DNA from: Lepas anatifera
Lineage: Eukaryota > Arthropoda > Thecostraca > Lepadidae
Direction of reading: 5' to 3'
Length of the DNA: 64,000 bases
Assembly (NCBI GenBank): GCA_034440635.1
Contig: JAOTON010002085.1
Coordinates: 868,001-932,000, forward strand
The position numbers and the translations under genes were made by a program. Shown in pieces: positions 39,401-53,400 of the stretch. The notes beneath the pieces were generated by a model. It made no database searches. It was not told the origin of the DNA and saw only the letters and a list, made by a program, of their open reading frames with translations. Each line of letters starts with the position of its first letter. The stretch's first letter is position 1.

Positions 39401-42400
39401 TCACGCAAAGAGTGCTAAATTAAACGGCATCGTGTATGTCTCGTTACCGGCTTTCATTTCATATACGGCAAGGTCACTTTCTGACCTTTCGTGACATCAG
39501 GTCATGTTAGGTCAAGAGGTGCCCTCTGGAGGTCAAAACACTGGCGGGAGGTCAATTATGTTTCACATAGCGGAGAAAGCCCTGGCATTTTACTATCAAA
39601 TGTACTGTACCAGATCTCAATAGCTTAAATGGCATGAGAGCTATGACCAGGTTTCTTAAACATAGCACATTTTAGTGGAAATAGCCTATCGTGACCTAAC
39701 GTGACCTCTGGAGGTCAAACCATTGACCTGAGCGCTCAAACATGTGAAGTTAAATCATGCTGAATTCACACTAACTTTCCAACACACTTTACACATTTGC
39801 GCTAGCCCCCAGATTTTTGGAGTTCGAGGGGGCTTCGATGCCCCCGTGGGGCGAAGGTAGCGCCGGACCGCCGATGGGGCGCGGGTTAATCGTAGGATAT
39901 ATTGATAATTCATCGAAGGTACCAACCCAATCGGCGTGTTAAAATGCATGATTTTACGCCACAGATTCAGCTAATATATAGAAAATCCAAGAGGCAACTT
40001 ACCTGGGTTTTCCTTAATTTTTCTAGTACAGTTTTATGTGTACATTCCAAATATGCAATCCGCAAAAATCCTGTTTGGCTCACATCTTTGTATCATCAGT
40101 TATTCTTCGAAACAAGTTTTGAAACCCAGCAGTTTGGCAAAACATCGAACATAAAAATACCAAGTTTAGTATTTTAACCACCAAAGTGATGAGAATCAAA
40201 TCATTTGAAGCAGCTTCTTGATTTCCATCGTAGCATCTGTTATTTTAAGAGAAAGCAGCAACAGCCTTAACACAGATGCCACGGCCCATACCGTAGCCGC
40301 CCTGCTCTGTCCGGACAAATGCACGGTTTGCTACGAAATGCAGCATCGACGTGGACTTTTCTTGCGAGATATGCGTGATCAGATATAAGAGCAGCATACT
40401 GTATGGACTACGTTGTAAAAACATTACCATTCTCAACAGCATGAAAAACTGTACCAAATCAAGCTCCATCAAACTGGCTGCAGAATCGATATGTGCAAGG
40501 AGATAATGTCAGATGCAGCACCTCACCGGACGTCGACCACGCTCATCTGTCGTTGATCTACCAGTTGGGTGAGCCGGGTATTTGGTCACTGCCTTTGGAT
40601 GAGCGTGGCTGAGATGTAGAACTTGCAGATGCATTTCTTGCAGCTAACTTAATTTTATCTTTATTTCATTAGGGCCACTCCCAACAGGCTCAGTTTCCAA
40701 TTACAGGGAGATCTCGCGTGGGTGGTTAAGGATCCTCTCCACCAGGTCCGATTAGACATGGAAGGCGGTTTCCCGCCGTGGGAATTGAACCCACATTAAT
40801 TCATGCTGTCTGATCTGATGACGGGCAATGAAACCACCAGGCCACCCAGGCCCGCAAGGCGGTAAAGCGGGGTTCCCTTATGAGCAAGGTTATGTCGCTG
40901 TATTGCAACCTCGGACTTATTATTCTAAGCCTTTGTGTCTCAAGAATTTGAATAACTACAGCCTAAAACATTTGGGGACAGGCACTAAAGCAATCAGGAA
41001 TACTCTTACTGGATAATGTACTTTCAGTGCTCAAGTATAATGTTAAAAAAACAGGAGAGGACGACGAATTTTAACCCTCCAGCGAACGCATGTTAGAAGA
41101 AAAGCAGCGACTGGAATAAGATGCCTCTTCATGCATTCAATCAAGTCAAATATTCATTTGATAGCACTGCATGAGTATCCTACAAGTTCGGATTTCAATC
41201 GTTTTTCCACCAGAAGTTGACGATCGAAAATTACAATTTTTCCCAAAATATGCAGATGTATCCGCTCTTGAATTGACATACCACTTTTCAAGTTACGCTC
41301 TATCCACACCTAGTTAGATACCAGAGATGGCCTAAGCTACGGTACGTTACCGAATTACGCTACGTTACGATTCGATTTGGGCCAAAACTACGCTACGGAA
41401 TTACGCTACGTTATATTTCATCGACTACGAAATTACGGTATTTCAGCTACGGCTACGGTAAAAATATATCGTACAACGATATCAACATTTTGTTCACGCA
41501 TTAAAAGCAAATAGAAGCTGTTCTATGAAATAAAATAAAAGTTTTATTTTCTTGCAAACTGAATATCCTGCATCGAAAGTGCCCCACGTCCACTTTCAGA
41601 CAGACACAGCTCGTGAACATTTTCTGGTCGCCGGTTTCATACGATTTGTCATCAGTTGCATTTTGATAAATAAAGCTCTTTTGAAGTGACTAATCTGTGT
41701 GATCAGTGGTCGGGAATTCTTGTCACCAGTTGAAAAGACAAATTTATAAATCGAAATCAACCGACTTCTAATTTGCACAGGCCCAATAAAGTGTCCGTGA
41801 TTTACACTTCCCACCAGGGGTGTGAATTTATATATCTTTGGGGGTGCCCGGCCACCCCCAGTGAAACGTTGAGTTAGTGTTGAAAATTCATTTAAATTCA
41901 ATTGTCCTATCATTTTCAGGACTTTATACTTGTTTATTTGCTCCAATAGACCTGTGCGAGGACCAAAACAAAGATAATATCTTGCTATTTATTTTGTGTG
42001 ATGGCTATTGGCATTCTTTCCGATGTGGGCATCCCAATGATTTTCTGATATGCACACCCTTGCTACCCACCAAAAATTTCGATCTTAATTGGCAGCAATT
42101 TGATGCATTTCTGGTGATTTTTTTTATTTGTATTTCTAAAGAAATGGTTCAGTCGCCAAATTTCAAAGATCATCAATTCTATTTAAAATTCTGAATTAAA
42201 GCAAATCGTTACCAAGAATCCTTAGTACCGCGATCGAGATCAAAAAGAAGTTATATTCGTATATACCGTAATTATTTTCGTAGTACGCTACGATACGTTA
42301 AATTTTGGCGTAGTACGCTACGGAATTCGCCCAGTTACGCTACGTTTCATTTCCAGAGCTACGGCTACGGAAAAACAATTTCGTAACGTAACGTAGGCCA

Positions 42401-44394
42401 TCTCTGTTAGATACAAGCTGCTTTGCTCGGCTCGCCCGCCCGAGTCGCGTAAGTCCTATAATGAATTGGACAGACAGGTACAGTATCTTACGCCGTATCC
42501 CTGGGCTCAGACCGTTGGAATCCTGCACAAAACTGTTTAAACCAATAACAATTTTAGTCGAAAATACTCATATTTGGAGGCTTTGGAAACAACTCTGTTA
42601 CAGCATCGAGTTAAACAATCTTTGCGGGAAGTGAAAACCACCCATCAGAGGCCGGAAAATCCGCCAACACACCAACAATGTTGGTGACAATAATAAAGCA
42701 AGTCGGTGACAAAATCGGCAAGATCGTCCTCGACGTGAAAGGTTGACGCTCAGTCCGTGAACACATTATCTATGACTTGAAAGGACTCGGATGGTCTAGC
42801 AGATAATCCCTTTTTGAGCCACGCTCCAATATTTGTGACCCAAATTGACTCAAAATTCCTCTGGTAACATTTAAGACACTTTTTCCCGCCTATGCCACCC
42901 ACATTGCAGTGCAACGTTTAAAGGTTGGCTGTGAGCTCTTTGTTCTGGCTGGAGCTTAGTCGTGTCCGCGTGACCGACAGCAAGCGTACATTTTTCCCAT
43001 CTTTACCGCTCGAATTTCGGGCATTGCAGTCGTTCGAGAAAAGTAAATAGTTGCATTGCCATGGTTCGACCCCATACTCACCCTGTCGGCGATGCCCTCG
43101 AGGAAGCAGGTGCGGTTGCCGAACCCCTCGGCGGCGAGGCAGACCCTCTCCCCGGTGGCGTTACAGGAGAGGCACACCATGTCCTCCTGCAAACAACATC
43201 GACACCAGGCTCAGGCCGCAGCTGATGGTACAGCACGTGCTTCTCAGAATTTAGACTGCAGATGTCGGTACAGAATGCAGCAGTTCCTTCTCAGTAAGAC
43301 TCGTCGACAGGGCTACAGACATTTTCTAAGGTTAGGTCACTTGACCTGGGCTGCTGACCTGACCTGATACGACCTGGGACTAAACTATTTCCAGAAGCTG
43401 CTGCAAAAGATTAGGTGACCGGTGCACCAAGTCCAGTGTCACTGGGCGCTTTTCCTTGCTGTCTGTGAACAACCTTATGGGGTGGGCATCCGCCATCTCG
43501 CACCAACCTGTGTTAACACTCGCACTGTAGAAGGGTCTGGAACTAACGTGCACTAGATATCTCGGAGACTATGAGGCTTAGAAAAACGCTGGTTGTGGGG
43601 TGGGTGGGGGCTATAGTGATCTGCAGCATGGCCAATTTTCATTGACCTAGGTCAATATGTCGAAGGTCAAACAAACTTATAAGTGTCACATCTTAGCCGT
43701 GCTGAGGACTCATCGGGAAATTCCGCGATTGAAAAAGTCCGGAATGTACTAAAGGGACCAAGGTCATAGAGAAGGTAACACATTTTTAAATACAACTTTA
43801 GTGATAGGTCATTGAAACCCTATTGACCTATGACGTCACAATATGATATATTGCCTATAATTATAATATGACTAACACCATAGCAACCATTGGGCAGAAA
43901 ATGAGGATTAGCCTTGAGCCATGACATTTGAAAGTGATCTGGACATTTACATTGAGTTATCTTAACTATGCCGTCATAGTACAATATACGTCAAACTGGG
44001 TTACACCATTTGACTGAAGCACTGAAACCAATGACCATGAGAATGCTGCACCTGTGACTTTCGTCTTGGCCTTGACCTTTATGCAGGGTGACCTTGACAT
44101 ATAATCTGGTTTATATAGCGTTATAGCGTCACCAGTCGGTCTCTGCTGCAGGCGAACTGGTGTGACCGCGCGATTGCGGTGGTCTCATAATATAGGTCTT
44201 AACTGTGAAAGCATATTAACAAAAAATTGAGATTTTCAAAATTTTCACCAATTCGTGTTGCCTATTTCGAATTGCCTAGGCAGGAGGACCTCCGAGACCC
44301 CCTGAAGCGCGGGTGTTAAGATTGCATCATACATATATTAACGGTAGCTCGACCTTCCATTTGGGGGCCCGGCAAAATATAAATAAATAAATAA

Positions 44395-44462
<68 letters not shown>

Positions 44463-47400
44463 ACACCCGCGCCCACGCACCTTCACAGGGGGAGGGTGGA
44501 TTTGCGAACATCATTGGGGGTGTCCAAAGCTGAGGAAGGACCACCATATGACCAGAATATGAAAGGAGATAGCATAATATTATTTTTGTTTGAGCCATAA
44601 CACAGTCCTTTTGAATCCTGAAAATGATGAACAATAAAACTTAAACTGTATTTTAACACTAACTAGATATTTCATCCCTGGTGCTCGGACAGCCCCAAAG
44701 AGATTTAAGTTTACAACTCTGCATGAATCCGTTCAGTAAAATCCAATCTACAACCCACTACTGTCAGAGCCGCACGACAAAATCCGTGGAGCGAAGCGGA
44801 TTGAGATTTCTCAAGAGGCTCTATTCTGGCCGCTTGGCGGTTTTTGACAGTTGATGCCAGGGCTCTGCAATTGTGTAGGGTTATAGCCCTTTTACGCCAG
44901 ACGCCCAAACTAAGGTCCCCAAATCTAAATTCAAAATATTTTTTGAGAAATTTTGGAACAAATGTTTTCACTTCTGCATTTTTCTCATTTTTATTTCTTA
45001 AGCGACGAACTTGAAATTTGCCTCCTTTTGAATAAGCAACAGGGGCCACCAAAGACAAAAATTTTAAACTGGTCCGACAATATCTATTGGCCAAAACGGA
45101 GCATCTCTGATAGAAGCAAAACAGCTATTGAAATTTGACGGCTGATTTATAAGCTCGAAATGTCAGAAGGCACGCTGCAGTTAATTTAAAGACAGCCACC
45201 TGGAGGCAGCTAGGTCATTTTTATTGTGCTTAGGCATAGTTTCCGGTGGAAAACGTAAGATTCTGACCTAGTTTCTACCATTCTGCCGGAGGACTGCATT
45301 TTTGCTTTTTTCATTCAAATCTTAGCATCTCGCAATATAATGCGCCGATCTAAATTTTTATTTCAGATAATGAAAGAGCATTGCTGCTGCCTAATAATAT
45401 TTGGAGCTGGATATCGTGATATTGAAATTCATTGTTTTATATGTATAAATATAATTTTAGTAGAAAAACTTTTATTTGTAGCTTCTCGACTCTGAGCACA
45501 AGTCACTCATAAGCTCAGAATTGACATGACTGAATAGGAAAGTTAATTGCAGTTATTTCACTCATCTACACCACCCACTTATCTCCAACAGCTTTCGAGT
45601 AATTGGTCAGAAAATGTAGTACAAGGTTCTAAATTTCTCGGACCAGCTTTGTTTCTCACCATGGTTTCAAGTCCTTAAAATAAATGGAAGTGGATGAAAT
45701 TTGGCATGAAGGTAGTTACGGCCCTGGGTCGCCGATACAAGTAATTCCAGGCCAACATAATGTTTGGTTCGTCTTCCAGAACAGCTTTACACCGTGCCGT
45801 GTCTATACGAACACAGCACCCGGTGCCACGCCACGGCGCTATCCTCGGTTGAGTGATACCAGCCAGTGACCTCCTGAAGGGTCACAGGTGTAGGGCTAGT
45901 GGGAGTGTGCAGGCTGTGGCGCACTGGTATAGTGGTCAGACGCTCTGTCGCTTGATTGGGGGTGCCAGGTTCGAATCCGGGAGTGAGCGCGCGCTCTTTA
46001 CTAGTTATTTCAAAGAAAATAATAGCACTGACCTACAGGCTTATGAAGAGATACATTGCGAAGGAAATATGGTTTGCTTCCAGCACATTGTCTTGCGGCT
46101 CTCCTGCGCCAGTGGGGCGTTAGCCCAGGTCGCAGACCGGGGTTTTATTTAGAGGCAGTTCAGCTACCGTTTCCACTAAAATGTCCGTGCTATAAATATT
46201 TCACAATTATATATTTAACATTTTGAACATGCTACAAAAACAGCCATTAAAAAACTGTCGCCTCTCGAAAGAATTTATTTAACGTTGATAGATGTTTCAT
46301 TATTGTCCTCTCCCATCTTCGTATCACAATTCTAGTAAGGTGCATTGCTTCGGGCAGTACGAAAATTTTGGACTGAAAAATCAACGTCTGCCAGCAAAAG
46401 AACCTATTTCGCTAGGATTTTCCCTTTCAATGCTTGACGCTACCTGTGAGGTCATCCACTGCCTAAATTGCCCCAATTTAGCTATAATGCAAACGCTGAG
46501 AGCTGAACGTCTTGATCTATCAACGGTGTATAACTTTTCGCAACTAATGATAATAATAAACAATAACGAGCTAGGAGCGGCGACGTCACCTGAGATTATT
46601 AGCGGAGTATTATAGCATACAAATCTATTTTTATAGGCCTAAAGACTAATAGGAAAGGCCTAAAGACACTATAACCGTGATTGTCCGACCTTCCAAGTCG
46701 GACAATCACGGTTAGAGGGCTGTGCACAGGTGGCTTCTGGCTGCCTGGAGGCCGAGTGCCGGCGACATCGAAAGGATGTGGTAAAAGGTAGGGGAATGGC
46801 GTATGCTAAAGGAATAGTGATGTTTATGCCATTCAAATATTCAGTATTCAAGTATCAGTTAATTTTCTCGGGCATCTTGTGCTTTGCCTTGGACCCTCAT
46901 TGTTTATGCAATCAGAACTACTTATCTCTCCGCCTCAAATTGTCGTTTTATCATTTTAAATTTCTAGTTTTGCATTCGCATGAAATTTCAGATAGGCGTG
47001 TATGTCACATACACCGTGTGTGTTTTATTATCAATAAGTGGGTCAATTTTAAACAGTCTTGAAAAGCTCTATGATTTGCCCTGATACCGAAAAATACTAT
47101 GAATTCGAAATTGGTGCCTGCCATTTTTCCACCAAGCATACTTATATACCGAACTCATTTAATGAACTTGCACTCATGTTTTTCCAGTGTTATCGACACT
47201 GCACGTTACACAAACACCTAACCCTTATATCCACGTTCGTGCACAGAATGTCCCCTACACCGGTCCCCTCCCTTAGTCTGACACCAGGCACAACGACCAC
47301 CATTTTCAACACCGCACATGTAGGTATTATAATCCGCCCGCGACCCCTCCCCACCGAGGCTTGAACTTGGCGTCAGCCGCGCCCACCTTAACCTCTGTAA

Positions 47401-50400
47401 CCTCTGTGCCCGCAGGCAATCGCGGCTGCCGGCGGATGACGGCCGCTGATTGGCGGAGGCGCGTTCACTTGTATCGCGAGAAATTCAGCGGAAATATATC
47501 CATGAAAATGATAGAGCTTTAAACCATTAACCCAGGAGATGTATAAACATTGTTTTCGAACATTTATAGCCATATCTTGCTCTCTATTGACTTGATTATT
47601 TGCCACGCCATCCGAGACTGCTCTTCGTTACAGGCGAGACAGCGGCAGTCAGCACAGGCTAGCCGGCGGCCGAGTTAGCTGAAGTCGGGAGTGTCGCGAG
47701 ATGGGTTTCTGCTGAGTGGAGAGGAATTGGGGTCCGGTCCCAAGGTAATTGAGGGAAGGAGAGAGACGTTCATAAATCTCAAACTAAAACGTCGGACGAG
47801 TTATAGAGAGTGAGGACTAAAAGAGAACACCGTTAAAGTACAACCAGATAATATACCAGAAGAGGGAAACGTGCTGCCTCGCTCCCTGTTGGATGGTGGA
47901 AAGGCACAAAAAGCTAACTCGGGAGTCGAACCATCATCGATGCTTATTGTCCAGTATGTCTAAGGCTTTCCGTTGTTTGATAAAATATTAAGTTGTAGGT
48001 CAAATGCCACTATAATACTGTGGAACAGGTATTTGTTGATAATTTCCTCTGTTCACGCACTTTATAAGGCCTTTGCTTCACCTTTTGGTGGGGGTGCTTG
48101 AATTACCATTGGGGGTGCCCAGCACATTATTAAGGGGGCTGAGGCACCCCTAAAGAGATAGAAATCCACACCCCTGCACCCTACCCAAACCCACTGCTGG
48201 ACCTTCCCAATCCCAGACCTAACTTCAAACCCAATATTTTTAAGGACGCGTCTTAGCGCTGGGAACGGCATGAGTCCTCCACCCGGCCGTGTTTCTGTGT
48301 ACCAAGCCCGGACAGGGAAGCGATCCCAATCAACTGCGGGATGGGTGGAAAAGGAGCGCCTCGACATGTATGCTAATTTAGTAGTACTATTATTACAGCT
48401 CAAGGAGGTGGCACGGGAGGAGGATAAACAGCATTACCTAAGACTCAAGACTCAAATATACTCGATTGCGGTCCACGGCAGCGAGGGGGATTTGCGCACA
48501 ATCACGTCAGGAAGAAGAAGTGGACTAAAAGGAATCAAATAATCAAAGATAAGAGACTCACACTCTGGCACACACAAGCATAACACGGAAAAGCAAAACA
48601 CGATTACTAGATATCTAAGTTACATCCGGCGCCCGTGATAAAAGAGATTTTAAGTTGGCCTAAACATTGGAGGTGCCAGGTACCAGCTGGAGGCTGTTGA
48701 GTGCGCTAACACCGCGGTAACAGAGTCGGCGCCGGCCTGCCTTGTGCGGATCCGTGGGAGTGTGCGCTGCCCGGCGTTGCGAGTGTCGTGGTTGTGTGCA
48801 CGATGGGCCGGCTCTCCTATCGCTGTTGCAACACAAGCGGGTCGTCCCGAGCTAACTATCCTTTCAACAGCGCTCACAGAGTGATACGTGATCAGCTGGC
48901 GGGCAGAGGGCCATTGCAGAAGCTCCATAACGTCTGATATGTGGCCATATCGACGTCGGCCCGACACCACACGCGCACAGAAATTTAGAATTATTTTAAT
49001 ACGGTGCACCTGAGTTGCACCACAGGAACCATACACAGAGATGCAGTAACGGACGATTGAAATGGCTCAGCATTCAACAACTAATTTTAAAGCCGATGTA
49101 GGGATTACATGTCGCGCATGATTTAGAGCCATGAGAATGCCTGTGCACTTTTTTGTTATTGAATCAACATGAGACTGATAAGAAACGTGCCGATCAATAA
49201 CGATTCCGAGACTGTTAACAACGCGTGATATTTCCACAAACATTTAGGATGGCCGGAGGCAGACCGCGGAGCATGGCCTGGGTACCTATCACAACCATCT
49301 GCGTCTTCTGAGTGTTGACTTTCATGCCATTATTCATTCATGCCATTTGTTGACATTCATGCCATTATTCATTCATGCCATTTGTTGACATTCATGCCAT
49401 TATTCATTCATGCCATTTGTTGATATTCATGCCATTAGAACCAATTGTAGGCAGAACTGAGGGCAGATTCCAAGCGGGTTATAACCAAATGTAAATCTTG
49501 TTTTTTACCACAAACCATGATACTCGTGTCGTCTGTATAACAGCCCGTCGTTACTCCCTGACCTATACACAAGCTCCGGTCGTTCGCAAAGAGCGCGTAC
49601 AAAATACAACTTAGCGCTCCCCCTTCAAAAATACCAGTTTTAATATCCCGTGTTTTAGACAAATTTTGACCCCCAGTTCTGCAGACGCAGATGGTTGGAC
49701 AGGCACCCACTACTCGGCAGTTGCCTCCCGCTCCGCGATCAGCGCCGGTCACGTTTCCACGCAGCTGCACCTGCTGTGTATGGCCCTCAAGGTAGCTGCG
49801 GAACTAGGCAGTGTCAATTCCATAGAGTCAGTTTTCAAGTAATTTGGCATGTGGAACCACGTCAAAACACTTTGAAAGATCCAAAAGTACTAGAATCGCA
49901 ATTTCGCCCAGGTCCATGGCCCGCAAAGCTGTATCGGTAATGACATGAAGCCCTGTCTCAGTAGAATGAAGTTTTCTATATCCGTGTTGCGCGTCCGAAA
50001 ATAAGAAATTGCCTTCTAAGTACTGAGTGAGCTGTTTTTGCACAACACGTTCGACGATTTTAGTTATGGCCGGAAGAATAGAGATTGGGCGGGTATCAGC
50101 TGGTTCCGCAACCACCCTACTCTTTGCATGCAAAGGTGCGTGAAGCCACTCCGCTGTGATACTCGCGCATGCACCTCCAAAAGCCTCGTAATAACAGCAA
50201 CCGCCTGAGGGTATCGATCGGGACGGAAATGGCATTGTCCATCTCTTCAAGTGGTGAAAATCAGTAGCTGGGGCACACAAGTGGTGGTGTGCAAACCAGC
50301 ACACCACCACTTGTGCAGGTGTGCTGGTTGCAACCATTCGGTTTTAACTTCTGGTGATGTTTGTCCGAAGGCTGTGAGGGCGGTCAGACGCGCAGGGCCC

Positions 50401-53400
50401 GGACTTTTGCCTCCCACTCACGTTGCCTTGCACGCCGCCACCACCACGCCATACAGACGAATTATCTACCATGTCATGTACAAAAACTGCAGGGTCAAAT
50501 AGAGAGCTAATGATGTCCAAAAGCAGGTGAGAGGGTCTCCTTGCTCTGGTGAATTGAGGAGGTCCACCCTCAGCATCACCCTCTCCTGGTTAGCGCCGTC
50601 CTTGAACTGGCGGGGACAGAGTCACCAGACTCCCGGGTGAGCCGCGGGTCGGCTGGCGCGGCCGCTGGTGGCTAAGGCGTGTATTTTGGCCGCAGCAGCT
50701 GACGTGGCAACACGCCAGCTTGCCGCGTGTTGCCAGATTCGGCCGGTCCGCCGCACTGCTGCGGCACAGCTGCCGCGCCATTATTGTCTGCAGCTGGATC
50801 CCTCTCGCCACTTTGTTGCGCGACACTGCTGCTGCTCGAGCCATACGAGTTTTATGGCCGACTGCTGATGGGTGCGTTCCCAAGAATGATTATGTTCCCA
50901 ATGATGGGAACTATGGCCCATTCTTTCATCTCAGGTCAGATCAAGTCACCATTGCAGGACAAGTGACCTCACCTCCAAAAATGTTTAAGGTGGCATAAGT
51001 ACCTAAGTTCATATCGATGGCCTAGTGCCAGCTACAGATCATGACTCCATTGGAAATGCATGGGGAAAACTGAAATTGGCCGAAAAATTGCTATATCTCT
51101 GTAGATAGCGCTTGGAATACCTTTGTATTCTCCAAATCATCATAGTGTCCTAGGCCCCTTTCCTGGTTCATGTTGCAATTTTGAACCTGTGACCTCTGAG
51201 AGGTCATCTGGGGCTCCTTAAACAGGTTTTCAGACTTGGGTCAACAAATTCGTAGGAAATGATGATCAAGTCTTATTTTGATACCATTACGTTTGGAGTA
51301 CTATTGCGAGTCGATTGATATGCATATTGACTGTTACGTTAAATGGTGACCGTGACCTGACCTTAGGTCAGACCATTTTGTGTTTTGACCTAGTATCGTC
51401 ATATCATGCACCATTCGATTCTCCGTAACGAAACGAAGCGAATGGTACCTAAATATGGATTCTAACTAAACTATATAGACGCTCATGCCCAGAAAATCTT
51501 AACACGTCACCTTCTTTGCACTGTCATGACCTCAATATTGACTTGAACCAAAAAATGACTAATATCGTTTCTTCATGAATTTTATCAGCTATCTAACAGC
51601 GGTCAAGTTTTTCGCTATCCCGCATAAGAGCCGAGTCCAGAGAGGAGGGGAGGGGGAGTGTTTGAGCACAATTCCCAGGGCGAATGTGGGTCGAAGACCC
51701 ACTAATAGTACGGGTGTTAAAAGTGAAGTGTGGTGACGCCAAATAGCGCGGCGTCAGCATTTTCGTGAGAGTATGCACAAGTGGAACAGATGGAGGCAGC
51801 ATAGGGAGGAGGGCGTCTCACCAATAATGTCTGCAAGGGGGGGATGGGGGCTGCGGTTCCCTGACTGCGCACCTGGTCTATTTGTTTTGTGATATCTTGA
51901 CAAAGCCCCAGGAAACAGCTAGCCAAAGATCCAGCGTCTTGTAAAAACGTAAAAGCAAGGAAAGACAGGGAATGCGATAAAAGCTTTGAATACGAATTTG
52001 ACGCAAATCATGGGCGCAAAGGAGCCGAGATGACACACGCTGCGGTAGCGTTAGGGAAGACAGCCACGTTACGACTTAATTTAGACAAAAATTATTCCAC
52101 TCATTTAAGCTAACGAGTTTTTTTCTGATATAAGTACATAATTTTAGCTAAGGCTACGACATGGCATTCCGTATTGCGATATTACAATAATTTCTTTTTA
52201 GCTGGGTGTTAATCAATGACCGTGATTGCTCCAGGCAGGACTGGATATCTATTTTCGGTCCAGGTGAACCTAGATAGGTTAACCCTGGCACTGCAATACA
52301 AACCCTAAACAAACCTATGGGAGACCAATCATCCAGGGAGGTCCTGACCCCTCCCCTTCCCCCAGATTTCCACCCATGGCTCCAGGCCTGATGTGTGCCT
52401 CTTTAACCAGGGAGTACATTGTTCTGGAGGGAGCACGAAGTTGCATCGTGGGGACGCCAGTACTTTAATTCTGAGAAAGATGGGAAGCGACGATTTAGGG
52501 GAAACAGGGCGGTTCTTGGGGGCGCCGCGGCACCATACTTAATGTGTAACCCATCGGCAGGGCGCCAAAGCACACTGCGGGAGCGCCAATGCGTGCAGTC
52601 TGGGTGAAGGGTCGGGAGGCGGCGTACCACGGGGGCGCCGCGCCCAGAGGGTACCAGGGCACAGTACGTAGGGTGTGAAGTATCAAATGGGCGCCACAGT
52701 GCATTGTTGAAGCGAATATTTTTATCTGGGGGAAGGGATGGGAAGCAGCGTTCCACGAACGAGGCCAGACGACGACGTGGTTCCAGGGGGCGCACGGGGT
52801 TGAGGGGGGGGGGCACTTCCCGCGGGTATGCCTGTCATCTAGCACGCTGGAACGAAATATATAAAACAAGGGTACGTTGCTACGGAGTTTGTGTTTTGGG
52901 GTGCAAGAGTGGGACCGGGCTCCCCACTTCCAGCTGACCAGCTAAATTCCACGAGGTTTTTTGTTTCCTTTCCGTACATAAATAAGTGAAATAAGAAAAC
53001 CACAATGAGCAAGTTTCGCTTTCGAAATGAGTTTGACGCTCTAGCTGCAATTTATAAGGAAACCATCTGATAGAGAAAAGATGCAAGAAAACATTCACTG
53101 TATCTGATCACCAGGTGCCCCTCCCGAAAATCCATGGTGCTATCCATGTCCGTGGAGCCGGCACTGCGTTCTAAGAACGCCTGCCTATCTATGCGCCAAC
53201 GGGGAGTTTTTGGTCGAAAGCAAAATTCTTCAGGCGGTTCTCCGACACGATTTGCAGGACTGCTAACTCAAAATCTGATCAAATCTGATCATAAAGGATT
53301 TCGTGCTGAAACCAGAATCATCCGGGTTTCGGTTTGCATGACGGCCCTGAACTACTGCACCCCACCTAGGCCGGATATCATTAATCTCTTTAGCAGTTGC

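Larger units (their letters stand above)
48640..50345 (-). pseudogene. Degraded, 5'-truncated non-LTR retrotransposon (CR1/Jockey-like LINE)
   Basis: The minus strand encodes reverse transcriptase pieces in shifting frames. From 50337 to 49828 come [20 protein letters not shown] and [19 protein letters not shown] (block with F-D). From 49770 to 49435 come [12 protein letters not shown] and [10 protein letters not shown], the Y-x-D-D catalytic box with Thr in place of Ala. Near 49330-49200 comes [16 protein letters not shown], and from 49036 to 48650 the typical C-terminal stretch ([20 protein letters not shown]). Frameshifts, stops and an internal tandem duplication (49318-49436) mark it as dead. 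It lies in RyR intron 1 in the same orientation as the gene. Confidence 0.9.

Noticed and set aside
44711..45094. 127-codon minus-strand frame in intron 1
   Set aside because: No domain recognised and no flanking splice or promoter evidence; could be an old element but cannot be supported.
45908..45990. Possible tRNA gene
   Set aside because: Box A and B are present but the acceptor stem does not pair and no clean anticodon loop is visible, so it is listed as a SINE head or pseudogene.
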